A stretch of 64,000 nt of DNA from a gamma proteobacterium NOR5-3 (lineage in GTDB: Bacteria > Pseudomonadota > Gammaproteobacteria > Pseudomonadales > Halieaceae): the NCBI GenBank assembly GCA_000158155.1, contig DS999407.1:5919-69918 (forward strand), in the 5' to 3' direction. The notes below the pieces were generated by a model. The model saw nothing but the letters and a program-made list of their open reading frames with translations, ran no database searches and had not been told where the DNA came from. Positions 51,610 through 60,075 of the stretch are shown here, piece after piece. How positions within the stretch are numbered: the first letter of the stretch is position 1; every line of letters starts with the position of its first letter. A program made the translations under genes and the position numbers.

Positions 51610-52617
51610 TTAGCAGGAGAGCTGTGCTTGGCGGTATTGCTGCGGTGTCAGGCCGCTGACACGATGAAACGCCCGCGAGAAATTCTGACTGTGTTCGTAG
51701 CCAAGCTGCAGGGCGATATCGATGACCTTCATGTCGGAGTCAGCCAGCAGCTGTGTCGCCAGATCGAAGCGAATATTTTCGATCAATTCAGAGTACGACG
51801 TGCGATTCGCCCTAAGTACACGTTGCAGCGTCCGGGTACTCATACCCGCAATATCTGCCGCCATACCGATACTCGGGTAGCCCGACAGCAGATAGGGGGC
51901 CATTGCCGCACGCAGTACGTCGACGAAGTCCTCAAGGGCAGGCTCGCACATCCCTGGAGACTGCGGTTGCCGGGGAGTTGCCCACCTGCGCTGCCTGGCT
52001 GGCCGCGCAAAGTCCGTCACCGACATCAGGAACGAACACAACGGCTGACCCGCACGAACATCGACACCGTCGAGTCGATCCAGGACCGAGGGATGCACCT
52101 TTTGGGCTGACGTCAGGCAGATTTCCGATGGTTGCCATTTTGGCCCGACAGCACTGCGCACGACCTCGATCACGGCCTTGAGCGACTGCCATTCGGAGAA
52201 GCGGGGATCCACATCAGCTGGGAAGTCTTCCATCACACAGACACGAATCGAGCTGCCTTGCGCCAGCAGTTTGCAGCTCAGGGTACTCGCCTCCTGGCCG
52301 AACAAGCGAACTAAAGCCGCCAGGCGAGCCTTGGTCGTCGGCGCCGCATCCAGGCTCCGCAACAGGTCGGGTCCAAGATCATCCAGTTCCAACAGCCAGC
52401 CGGCTTCAAAGCCCAGATCGTCGATCCCTTCGCGTGCGGCACAGGTCGCCAAAAAGTCATAGGCAAAGTGCAGGTTGATATAGGCGTCTGGCGCCTCTTC
52501 GACGCAGGCAGGCAGCTTCGCCCGCGCCAGTTCTCGGTCAACCGGCGCGCCAATGCCGCGCAACACCCCCAGGAAGGGAAGCAGGTGGTGTGCGCGGGCT
52601 ATCGGGACAGAAGGCAT
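51610..52617 (-). CDS. AraC-family regulator
   Basis: A 335-residue transcription factor. The N-terminal 200 residues are of the arabinose-binding/OruR type (LARAKLPACVEEAPDAYINLHFAYDFLATCAAREGIDDLGFEAG). The C-terminal helix-turn-helix pair is intact (MSTRTLQRVLRANRTSYSELIENIRFDLA and KVIDIALQLGYEHSQNFSRAFHRVSGLTPQQY). It begins 4 bp after the stop of the PLD lipoprotein gene, so both are in one motif-driven operon. If it binds that motif it would be autoregulated; this is a testable guess. Confidence 0.87.
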   Translation of the reverse strand: MPSVPIARAHHLLPFLGVLRGIGAPVDRELARAKLPACVEEAPDAYINLHFAYDFLATCAAREGIDDLGFEAGWLLELDDLGPDLLRSLDAAPTTKARLAALVRLFGQEASTLSCKLLAQGSSIRVCVMEDFPADVDPRFSEWQSLKAVIEVVRSAVGPKWQPSEICLTSAQKVHPSVLDRLDGVDVRAGQPLCSFLMSVTDFARPARQRRWATPRQPQSPGMCEPALEDFVDVLRAAMAPYLLSGYPSIGMAADIAGMSTRTLQRVLRANRTSYSELIENIRFDLATQLLADSDMKVIDIALQLGYEHSQNFSRAFHRVSGLTPQQYRQAQLSC

Positions 52618-52621
52618 CGCT

Positions 52622-54448
52622 TCAGAACCACCATATCAGCCCGGTTTTGTCGAGAGTCTTGAAGTCCCCACGCTGGTCCCTGACCGCGGATGCTTTCAAG
52701 CCCTCCATTTCACGCATCCGCTGACGCATCTCCAGCCACTCCGGTGATCCCCACCGGTATGAGAGACCAATGAGGTAGTCCGTGTTTTCGGCAAGGTCTT
52801 TGACAAGCTCCTCACTGCGAAAGAAAAACCCCATTTCACTATTAAAAAGTCTCGAGCGGTAGTCAAGATTCGACGTGCCAACGTAGCCCACGTCATCACC
52901 GATTACGTATTTCGCATGTAATTTCCCGTGGTGATAGTCGCCGCCGAACATAACATCATCCATCTTCCCCGTCTCGTAAATGGCCAGCCTCGGATGATTC
53001 ACTGCCTCCAGCCATTCGTCGCTTTCAACCAGGTCCGGATTCAGCTCACTCTCCTCGACACGCTTCGCCCACTGGGCCCGGAGGTCAGCCGACAGAAGCA
53101 ATCGGGGCGCCAGGTCCATGTCAATTACCGACTGAGTAAAGAAATTATCGGATGTGAGTACTGAGTTGGTCACTATTTCAATGCGGCTGTCGGGGTTTCG
53201 TTCGAGCCAATCGAGTATGTCCGCCGCTTCATCAACAATCACTTTGCCATCCTTGTCCGTATAGCGAGCGACGAACAGGTACGGTGAAACAATGCGGATG
53301 AGATCGTGATCGCTGTCGCGCAGTCGGCCCAGAATTCCCGTTATGGAGTTTGGGTTTTGGGCCAGGTTCTCTGCGGCTTTCGTTACGACATTTTTGTTTA
53401 TGACATTGGCAGCGTCGTGCGCCAACAACAGGTCTGCCTCGTGGAAGCCCTGAGACATAAATTCGTCAATGCTGTCAAAGCGCTCACGCATGTTCGGCAG
53501 GGATTTGAGCGTCGCGAGGCTGTCGCGAAACCCGTCTCTTTGTTCTCGATATGCGTCAGCCCGATTACGCCCCATTTCCAATCGCTTGTTTTTATCAAAA
53601 TAGAACAGTACGGAGTAGTAGGTTTCAATGATTTCGCCCAGCGTCATTCCATTGTGGCGAGCATCCGCCGGCGCGCGCACCAGGATGTCCGAATCTCGAT
53701 AGGTATGGGGGTTTGGGGAGCCGTCCTCGAGCGTACCGTAATAGTCGAGCGACACGTTTCGACCACCGGTAATGGCGTATACCTTGCCAGGAAACCGGGT
53801 ATCGATCGCAATGAGTTTGTCGTGCGAGCGACGATTCACGTTTGAACTCACCTTTGATGAGGCGTTGAATACGACCGCCTGCACACGCGCCTTGTGCACG
53901 GTCATTTCGCCGTTGGCGTTACGAACAAAGCCAGCCTCAAGCGCACAACTTTGCAGTGCCCTGAGATAGTCCTTTTTCAGCGTTGAAGAGCCCATCGAGT
54001 CAACCATGATGCGCACATCTACACCCCGCTGGACGGCATCGCACAGCGCGCCAAGGACCGCGAGACCGGCCATGTCACTACGAAAAATGTAATACGTGAC
54101 ATCGACCGTATGTTCGGCACGTTCGATCATCCCGATCCGGGTGGCGAGCGCAGTCAGCCCACCCTCATCGGTAGAACCAATGAACTTCGCCAATCCGCCG
54201 ACGATCGGTATCTCTGCGTCGCGCCCAAGAATAATCGAGTTATCGGTCAGCTCGTCGCCGTGCTCCCAGGCCCGTTCGACATACAGATTCTGTATATCGG
54301 AATCGCGAATTGCGCCGATCGGCGGACATCCAGCGAGTTTTTGCGTACCCGCCGGACAGTCTTCCGGCGTCACAGTTGTTGTCACACAGGCACTTGCAAC
54401 CAGCGTAGATACGATGACCCCGAAGAGTCCGCAGCGTTTCCAGAACAT
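52622..54448 (-). CDS. phospholipase D family lipoprotein
   Basis: A 608-residue PLD-superfamily protein. The ATG at 54448 has GAGG 5 bases upstream and starts a signal with a Cys after about 20 residues (LFGVIVSTLVASACV); the open frame to 54511 would enter the motif. HKD motifs are HDKLIAIDTRFPGKVYAITGGRN and HAKYVIGDDVGYVGTSNLD. The size and long inter-motif region resemble large PLD proteins of proteobacteria with unknown lipid substrates. It is followed immediately by an AraC regulator. Confidence 0.86.
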   Translation of the reverse strand: MFWKRCGLFGVIVSTLVASACVTTTVTPEDCPAGTQKLAGCPPIGAIRDSDIQNLYVERAWEHGDELTDNSIILGRDAEIPIVGGLAKFIGSTDEGGLTALATRIGMIERAEHTVDVTYYIFRSDMAGLAVLGALCDAVQRGVDVRIMVDSMGSSTLKKDYLRALQSCALEAGFVRNANGEMTVHKARVQAVVFNASSKVSSNVNRRSHDKLIAIDTRFPGKVYAITGGRNVSLDYYGTLEDGSPNPHTYRDSDILVRAPADARHNGMTLGEIIETYYSVLFYFDKNKRLEMGRNRADAYREQRDGFRDSLATLKSLPNMRERFDSIDEFMSQGFHEADLLLAHDAANVINKNVVTKAAENLAQNPNSITGILGRLRDSDHDLIRIVSPYLFVARYTDKDGKVIVDEAADILDWLERNPDSRIEIVTNSVLTSDNFFTQSVIDMDLAPRLLLSADLRAQWAKRVEESELNPDLVESDEWLEAVNHPRLAIYETGKMDDVMFGGDYHHGKLHAKYVIGDDVGYVGTSNLDYRSRLFNSEMGFFFRSEELVKDLAENTDYLIGLSYRWGSPEWLEMRQRMREMEGLKASAVRDQRGDFKTLDKTGLIWWF

Positions 54449-54500
54449 AGCGTCCTCGCAAATTTTCGTCTGAGCAAAACTTATCTGTACGCGGCTCCTT

Positions 54501-54520
54501 TCACCGGCCATTTCGTGCCA
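54501..54520 (-). promoter_or_regulatory. envelope-regulon motif copy 17
   Basis: On the minus strand, TGGCAC-N4-TGGCCGGTGA, 52 bp before the ATG at 54448, and immediately after the stop of the preceding EEP gene. Confidence 0.6.
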
Positions 54521-54528
54521 CAGGTGAT

Positions 54529-55503
54529 TTACCTAGCGGTTGGAATGACCTCGCTGCGCTCGTCGGTGCGAAGCGGCGGCTCTTTTCTTTCCAGGGGCTC
54601 CTGGTCGGGGCTGCCTCGGTAAGAGATTTCTGCGACTACCGCAAGGTGATCCGCTACGATGTCAGGCAATACTTCATAAGCCTCAAAAGCCAGTTCCTGG
54701 CTGATCAGAATCCAATCCAGCCGCTTGCCCGTTGTTTTTTTGTATGTGCCGAGCCCATTTTTCTCAGGAGAAAATGCCTGCAAATCCAACTCATCCACCA
54801 GCGATCGCACGTGCGACGACTTCTGGCTCCAATGGCTGTTTAGATCCCCCATCAGAACCAGCGGTCCGTCGATATCGACAAGTTGTGCGACCATCTCACT
54901 GACCTGCCGATCACGCACCTTCTTGCGCAGAAAATCGAAATGTACCGACACCAGTGTCACCGGGATGCGCTGTTGATCGACAGGCCAGTCAATGGTGGTC
55001 GTTACAAACCCCTTCTGTTTCGATGGCCACGACGGCGAAAAACTCACGGACGATGATGCAATTGGCTTGCCACGACTCAGTAGTGCCGTGCCGTAGTTGG
55101 ATATCCAGCTTCTGGAATGGAGACCGTGAACAACGCAGGGCAAGCCGGACTTTTCTGCAATATAAGTGACATGATCAAAGTTGCCGCTCCAGCGAGATCG
55201 CCCGTCGGCTTCCTGCAAGGCCACAACGTTTGGAGCGATGTCTGCGAGCAGCGCAGCGATGTAGTCGAGGTTTTCGAAGGTCCGCGCCTTGCTTACGAAA
55301 AGCTGGTTCAGCGCAGAATTCCGACCATGGGCGATGTTCAGAGTCATAACCTTGATCGTGGCCTCCGGCAATCCGGCCAACTCAGAAACCGCCGGGCATG
55401 CGTCTACGATGTCGGTTGCCGACAACACTTGCATGGGCAGCATCACGCAAATGACCGTCGCGATCATGGCCTGGCTAGTACCTATCAACGACCCAAAACG
55501 CAT
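54529..55503 (-). CDS. exo/endonuclease-phosphatase (EEP) family protein, exported
   Basis: A 324-residue EEP-superfamily hydrolase with a signal peptide (MIATVICVMLPMQVLSA). Motifs IKVMTLNIAHGRN, ALQEADGRSRW, LMGDLNSHW, KRLDWILIS and VADHLAVVAEI carry the metal and catalytic residues. The superfamily includes secreted sphingomyelinase-like and nuclease enzymes; exported location and the neighbouring PLD gene favour lipid head-group hydrolysis, as inference. The start at 55503 is preferred over GTG at 55518. It belongs to the same broad class as the gene at 21576-22409 but is only distantly similar. Confidence 0.82.
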   Translation of the reverse strand: MRFGSLIGTSQAMIATVICVMLPMQVLSATDIVDACPAVSELAGLPEATIKVMTLNIAHGRNSALNQLFVSKARTFENLDYIAALLADIAPNVVALQEADGRSRWSGNFDHVTYIAEKSGLPCVVHGLHSRSWISNYGTALLSRGKPIASSSVSFSPSWPSKQKGFVTTTIDWPVDQQRIPVTLVSVHFDFLRKKVRDRQVSEMVAQLVDIDGPLVLMGDLNSHWSQKSSHVRSLVDELDLQAFSPEKNGLGTYKKTTGKRLDWILISQELAFEAYEVLPDIVADHLAVVAEISYRGSPDQEPLERKEPPLRTDERSEVIPTAR

Positions 55504-55582
55504 ATCTGATTTTCCCACTGCAGCAAAACCGACTATATGCTGTCACCGCCTTCACAACTTATTGGTGCCGGTGACTGACTTG

Positions 55583-55617
55583 CAAAAAAGCGCGAGCCAC
55601 ATATCGTGACTCGCGCT
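55583..55617 (-). terminator. Rho-independent terminator of the DUF1254 paralogue 2
   Basis: AGCGCGAG (55589-55596) pairs with CTCGCGCT (55610-55617), with CAC/GTG inside. On the minus strand a T6 run follows the stem. Confidence 0.8.
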
Positions 55618-55636
55618 CTTGCGACCTGGCGGATAA

Positions 55637-57160
55637 CTATTTAACCAATACCACGTCGTCCGGCTTCCATGTCTTGTTGTTGTAGGCCTCCAGGGGTCCG
55701 TAGAAACGAACGACCGGGAACCAGCCGTTGCCCGGGATGGTCTCCAGCCAGAAATTCTCTTTACCCTTGGGCGGTTTCGGTCCGAAGTATATGTCGATGG
55801 ATCCATCCGGATTTTTCCCTGGCAGGGCCTGGCTGCCAATCGACGGAAACTCCTGGCTCGTCTGCAGCTGCGATCGCGTTGCGGGATCGTAGATGGTCAC
55901 AGACCAGAAGTCCTTGACGGGAACGTTTGCCGGAATGTGCAGCTTGTAGGTCTTGCTGCCATCGAGGTAGTTACCGTCGGCGTCCTTGTAGCCGAACAGG
56001 TACTTGGACCCAACGCCGGGCGGCAGGGGAACGGCCATCGCCGGTGTGACAACGATCGCCCCGTAGTGGAACAGGCTGCGAGCGTCGAGGTTGCGGTAGC
56101 CGTTCTTCTCGAACTTATCGTTTCCGCCGATAAACACCGTCTCCCAGCGCCGGTCGGGGTAGACCTTTACATCCGGGTCGCGACTGTCAAACGCGTTGTT
56201 ACGCGCCATGGCAACTGCGATCTTCGCTGCCTGTTCGAAAATTCCCCGCATCCGCGCGTCGGGATTGAAAGGCTTGCCTTTCTCGATGCCCAGCGATGCG
56301 AGTCGACCGAGCTGTTCCTTGTTCACCAGGCTTGCCGGCTCGTGACTGATGATCTCGTGCAGCCAACGGAAAGCCTCGCTGTCTTCGGGCGCGATGCTAT
56401 TCAGCGGCATGCCGCTAACGTTGATGTAACGGCCCTTGCGGCCCGGATTATTGAGAGGATATACCTTGAGCTGGCGGTAGTAATTCATGGCCATTTCGCC
56501 GCGTCCCGGGTTGGCGCGAAACAGGCCCCACAGCCGATACGACGTTGAACGCGCAACAAAGTACCCCTCTGGTACGTCGCCTTCGTAGCCTGGCGGTAGC
56601 AGCAGGTATTTGCCGCCCTTGCCTTTATCCGGTCCGGTGGCGCCAAAATCCACGACGAAGCGGAAGTAGGCATCATCCAATGGCCCCATTACACCGGGCG
56701 GCACTTCTATGACCAGCGGTCCGTCTTCCTTCATATCGATGGTCAGCATCGCGTAGATACTGTCCACATTGCCGGTGAGGAAGAGTGGCTCGGAGTTCAT
56801 CCTGTTGGCGAATACCAGCACGTCCGACGAGTTTAGGGCGCCATAGTCACGAGCCTGTGCCTTCAGGATTCCATGCAGCGACAGCGCCGGGATGAAGTCG
56901 TAATAGGCCTGGGTGGCGCGCTGCAAATCCATCTGGTCCCAGATCAGTTTCGAGGTAGCCGCTTTCGGATACCCGCCACCGGTGAATTCCAGGGTGCCAA
57001 AGTCTGTATTGATTTTGGTTGGTGCTGGTTTGAAGGCTTCGGATGACTGCACAGGCTGGCCATCAACCAGCTCAAATAGTGTCTTGTCGCCCTGCGACAG
57101 CGCCGGACCCGATAGCGCCAGAACCGCCAGCGTCAGCAAATACCTTACGTTTCGTTTCAT
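55637..57160 (-). CDS. DUF1254/DUF1214 family exported protein, paralogue 2
   Basis: A 507-residue protein with a signal peptide (YLLTLAVLALSGPALS). Both domains are complete: LIWDQMDLQRATQAYYDFIPALS in DUF1254, and YKLHIPANVPVKDFWSVTIYDPATRSQL with DIYFGPKPPKGKENFWLETIPGNGWFPVVRFYGP in DUF1214. It is closer to paralogue 3 than to paralogue 1. Its 5-prime untranslated region carries a long hairpin and a motif copy; the IS3 remnant lies 3 bp beyond that motif. Confidence 0.88.
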   Translation of the reverse strand: MKRNVRYLLTLAVLALSGPALSQGDKTLFELVDGQPVQSSEAFKPAPTKINTDFGTLEFTGGGYPKAATSKLIWDQMDLQRATQAYYDFIPALSLHGILKAQARDYGALNSSDVLVFANRMNSEPLFLTGNVDSIYAMLTIDMKEDGPLVIEVPPGVMGPLDDAYFRFVVDFGATGPDKGKGGKYLLLPPGYEGDVPEGYFVARSTSYRLWGLFRANPGRGEMAMNYYRQLKVYPLNNPGRKGRYINVSGMPLNSIAPEDSEAFRWLHEIISHEPASLVNKEQLGRLASLGIEKGKPFNPDARMRGIFEQAAKIAVAMARNNAFDSRDPDVKVYPDRRWETVFIGGNDKFEKNGYRNLDARSLFHYGAIVVTPAMAVPLPPGVGSKYLFGYKDADGNYLDGSKTYKLHIPANVPVKDFWSVTIYDPATRSQLQTSQEFPSIGSQALPGKNPDGSIDIYFGPKPPKGKENFWLETIPGNGWFPVVRFYGPLEAYNNKTWKPDDVVLVK

Positions 57161-57184
57161 TTTCGTCTCCCATCAATAACCTAT

Positions 57185-57218
57185 GAGGCCGAGTATCCTC
57201 CTGCGGATACTCGGCTTC
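57185..57218 (-). other. hairpin at the presumed transcript start of DUF1254 paralogue 2
   Basis: GAGGCCGAGTATCC (57185-57198) and GGATACTCGGCTTC (57205-57218) form a 13-14 base inverted repeat with a 6-base loop. It starts inside the motif and ends 24 bp before the ATG. The same structure occurs at 62087-62120 and 63941-63974. Confidence 0.7.
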
Positions 57219-57234
57219 CGGCCAATTCGTGCCA
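57215..57234 (-). promoter_or_regulatory. envelope-regulon motif copy 18
   Basis: On the minus strand, TGGCAC-N4-TGGCCGGAAG, 55 bp before the ATG at 57160. Confidence 0.6.
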
Positions 57235-57237
57235 TTG

Positions 57238-58161
57238 TGTAATCCCCCCAAAAATCCGGAACGGTTATTTGTAGAAAATTCTTTTAAGATAAAATGAAGG
57301 AGTTTTCTATCTCAGCGCCGAGAGATGGCGGTTGCAGCAAGGCAGCGCTACGACGTCAGTGTCCGTTTTGCCTGTCGCTGTTTAGATATCAGCGTGGCGA
57401 CCTACTATTACCAGCCCAAACTATCGGTTGAGAATCAACGGATAGCAGATTGGCTGTTAAGACTGACTATGACAAATAAGCGCTGGGGCTTCGGGCTATG
57501 CTATTTGTATCTGCGCAACGTGAAGGGATTTGGTTGGAATCACAAAAGGGTTTATCGCATTTATCGTGAGCTCGAATTGAATCTCAGGATCAAGCCAAGA
57601 CGGCGGATCAAACGGGATAAACCCGACGCCTTGTCTGTGCCGATCGCACCCAACCAAGTGTGGTCTATCGACTTCATGAGCGATTCGCTGGTTGATGGTC
57701 GGTTGCTCAGGACATTTAGCGTTCTGGATGACTAAAATGGCGAAGGATTGGGTATCGATGTCGATCAATCGCTACCGAGTGTCCGGGTAACAAGGTCTCT
57801 GGAGCAAATTATTGAGTGGCGCGGAAAGCCGAGCGCTATTCGCCTAGATAATGGTCCGGAGTACGTAGCGCAACCTTTGATTGACTGGGCAAATGAGCAT
57901 CGCATTACCTTGATATATATTCAACCGGGAAAGCCTACGCAGAATGCGTACATTGAGCGGTTTAATCGCACGGTGCGACACGAGTGGTTGGACATGCATA
58001 TGTTTGAATCGATCGAGCATGCACAGCAGCTAGCTACCGAATGGCTATGAATGTACAACAACGAACGACCCAATTCAGCGATCGGAGGGGTACCCCCAAG
58101 GCAGCTGCTACAAGCAGCTTAACTTCTACGAATAACTGTTTCGGAGAAAGGGGGGATTACA
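57238..58161. mobile_element. decayed IS3-family element
   Basis: Perfect 12-base terminal repeats (TGTAATCCCCCC at 57238-57249 and its complement at 58150-58161) extend imperfectly through GTTATT-N-GTAGAA on both sides. The element is about 924 bp and orfA has been deleted, leaving only its first bases. No target duplication is evident. It lies 3 bp from motif copy 18 on the left and truncates a holin-like gene on the right. Confidence 0.85.
57325..58122 (+). pseudogene. IS3-family transposase orfB with two nonsense codons
   Basis: One continuous frame encodes an integrase-core transposase: ACRCLDISVATYYYQPKL, RIYRELELNLRIKPRRR, PNQVWSIDFMSDSLVDGR with the first Asp, RLDNGPEYVAQPLIDWA with the second, and PGKPTQNAYIERFNRTVRHEWL with the catalytic Glu. 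It is interrupted by TAA at 57733 (in place of Phe of the usual DDFN) and TGA at 58048 (probably a former Trp codon), then continues to a natural end (GGVPPRQLLQAA, stop at 58120). The absence of orfA confirms inactivity. Confidence 0.88.
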
Positions 58162-58335
58162 CTGGGGCTGGAGTGCGAAGTAGACAGCCATTGTCATCAT
58201 TGCCAGACCAAGCAATAAAAAGACCAGTGCGACAGAGAATAGCGCGGACCGACTCGCCACCCGACGGGCATTAATCTGTGCCAGGGCTATTTCAGAGCGA
58301 GCAATAAGCTGCAATTTGATTATCGGTTCAGACAT
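58162..58335 (-). pseudogene. holin-superfamily membrane-protein gene truncated by the IS
   Basis: About 58 residues from the ATG at 58335 (IIKLQLIARSEIALAQINARRVASRSALFSVALVFLLLGLAMMTMAVYFAL) correspond to the N-terminal part and first helix of a holin-like protein such as the one at 35861-36334. The frame then runs into the IS end and stops. The gene sits after a DUF883-like gene, the same order as in the 36-37 kb operon. Confidence 0.75.
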
Positions 58336-58369
58336 GTTCAAATTTTTGCGATGTTAAATCAATGCAATC

Positions 58370-58624
58370 TTAAAGACGCCCGACTAATACGCCCAGGGCG
58401 AAAACAACAAGCAAAGTTGTCGGCTTTGTATCCTTGATGTCTTTGTCAATAGAGTCGAGAAGGTCTCTGAATTGTGCGATAAGTTCCTCAGAACCACCTG
58501 GTTCATTGGCTCCCGAAACAGATACGGATTCCGATGCGGCTTCAGGCTGTTCTCCTGTTTCGGGAGTGGCCGTTGCTTGTTGAGATTCCCGTTCGCGCTT
58601 GGATTCTTCCAATTGCTTGCGCAA
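58370..58624 (-). CDS. DUF883/ElaB-like membrane protein, possibly frameshifted at its start
   Basis: An 84-residue product starting at a TTG, with a charged linker and a C-terminal membrane anchor (KPTTLLVVFALGVLVGRL) of the DUF883/ElaB type. Upstream in the same frame QALNLANEDRQSEIDL looks coding, but an ATG near 58664 is one base out of frame (ATGACCACC...), so a 1-base frameshift probably broke the original start. It matches the role of the gene at 36343-36720 in the paralogous operon. Confidence 0.6.
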   Translation of the reverse strand: MRKQLEESKRERESQQATATPETGEQPEAASESVSVSGANEPGGSEELIAQFRDLLDSIDKDIKDTKPTTLLVVFALGVLVGRL

Positions 58625-58710
58625 TAAGTCTATTTCACTCTGCCGATCTTCATTAGCCAGATTAAGAGCTTGAGGTGGTCATTCACATTGCCAACTGTGA
58701 TTCACAATTA

Positions 58711-59751
58711 TCAAGAATCGGTTTGCGTTTGCGCTGGTGCCAATAAAACAGCAATCCATTGCGTCTGTGGATTAGCTTGTGCAGCGAATTTAATTACCAT
58801 GCTCAGAGGGACTGATAGCAACATCCCGACTGCACCGAACATCCATCCCCAGAATACCAGCGACAGAAACACAGCCAGGGTAGAAAGGCCGACACGCTGT
58901 CCCATTATCGTTGGTTCAATGATACTGCCAACTACGGTATTGATAAGAATATAGACGCCTATCACTACAAGAACCATAGCAGGTTCAAGTTGCAGGATTG
59001 CCAGCAGCACAGCGGGTACCGCCGCGATCAACGAACCTATATTAGGGACAAAATTGAGCAAGAAGGCCATAAAACCCCACAGTGGAGCAAAGTCCAGGCC
59101 AATCAGTTCCAGTGCTAACCATATCAGGAGGCCAGTGGCCAGGCTGACAATTGCTTTGGCTACAACATAGCGATTGATGCTTTCAACGACCTCGGCCAGG
59201 CGCAGTAATGTTGATTCGGAGTCATGCCCTTGGATCGACGCCAGTTTACGAGGAAAACCGGCTGCCTCGAAGAGCATAAACATTACGGTAAATAGCACCA
59301 GAAAATAGTTACTCAACGCGCCACCAATACCCGCGACCAAGTTGTTGCCGAAATTCATAACAGCGGCAGGATCGAGTGAATTAAATATGCCTGCGTCGTC
59401 AAGCCTGATGCCTTTTGTTGCGGCCCACGTCGTGACTGTCGCAGTCAATTCGTCCAGTCGGGCCTGGTATAAGGGCATGGCTGCCTCGAACTGCGTGGCT
59501 GTATTTCCCAGCAGAATAGCAAAGAGGGTTATAGATACTGCAATAGCAATGACCACGATGAAAACCGATGCAACTGTGGACAAACCACGTTTCTTCAGCC
59601 AGCCAAACGGAGTGGCGGCAATGATTGCGATAAACAGGGAAAGCAGAAACGGTACGACAATAGCTGATGATTGGCGCATCAGCGCCAGCAGCAAAGCAAT
59701 GCCTGCAAGAGTCAATACGCCATCACGAAATGCTGTCTTCTCGCTAGACAT
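58711..59751 (-). CDS. AI-2E family (PerM-like) transporter, second copy
   Basis: A 346-residue inner-membrane protein with about eight helices. The ATG at 59751 gives the usual N terminus (DGVLTLAGIALLLALMRQSSAIVVPFLLSLF); a TTG at 59781 is less likely. Conserved segments are LWGFMAFLLNFVPNIGSLIAAVPAVLLAIL and IIEPTIMGQRVGLSTLAVFLSLVFWGWMFGAVG. It may export autoinducer-2 or act as a cation antiporter. First gene of the second AI-2E/DUF883/holin unit. No motif copy is seen upstream, unlike the paralogous operon at 37.8 kb. Confidence 0.88.
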   Translation of the reverse strand: MSSEKTAFRDGVLTLAGIALLLALMRQSSAIVVPFLLSLFIAIIAATPFGWLKKRGLSTVASVFIVVIAIAVSITLFAILLGNTATQFEAAMPLYQARLDELTATVTTWAATKGIRLDDAGIFNSLDPAAVMNFGNNLVAGIGGALSNYFLVLFTVMFMLFEAAGFPRKLASIQGHDSESTLLRLAEVVESINRYVVAKAIVSLATGLLIWLALELIGLDFAPLWGFMAFLLNFVPNIGSLIAAVPAVLLAILQLEPAMVLVVIGVYILINTVVGSIIEPTIMGQRVGLSTLAVFLSLVFWGWMFGAVGMLLSVPLSMVIKFAAQANPQTQWIAVLLAPAQTQTDS

Positions 59752-60007
59752 GAAAGCAACCTTGATTCGAAAACGTATCAAGAAGAGTGACGTGGGCAGC
59801 CTGTTGTGTCATGTGAGCACCTCTTATGCCCAGTAATAGCGACAAGGTATTATTCATGAATTCCATAGTCGACTCGCTACCCCTCACTCTTGCCTGCCAT
59901 CCCAAAACCTCATGGCCTGCTATGGGTCTATAGTCTCCGTCTAAAATCCAGATCAGGAACGACCGCTCCAGTACATTCCTGACCTTAAAGTGAAAACCCT
60001 GTACTTC
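59752..60007. other. intergenic stretch without a supported gene
   Basis: Between the AI-2E gene and the antiporter fragment I see only a short minus-strand frame (MTQQAAHVTLLDTF...) overlapping the transporter start, which could couple its translation, and no motif, RNA or terminator. Confidence 0.4.
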
Positions 60008-60071
60008 CGCTTTGGATATCACGGAGAAGCAATCCGTAAATACGGCGATTATCGCAAGCTCTTGATAGTTT
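60008..60071 (-). pseudogene. N-terminal fragment of the cation/proton antiporter gene
   Basis: The minus-strand translation YQELAIIAVFTDCFSVIS matches the start of the intact antiporter at 44029-45231 (YQELAIIAVFTFCYSVIS), with about 60 bases of clear nucleotide similarity. The rest of the gene is missing. It lies directly after the 137-residue membrane-protein gene. Confidence 0.85.
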
Positions 60072-60075
60072 TTGC

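Noticed and set aside
54501-54520. Classifying the dispersed motif as a sigma-54 promoter
   Set aside because: TGGCAC resembles the -24 box, but the second block is TGGCC rather than TTGC and GG-to-GC spacing is 9 rather than 10 in all copies.
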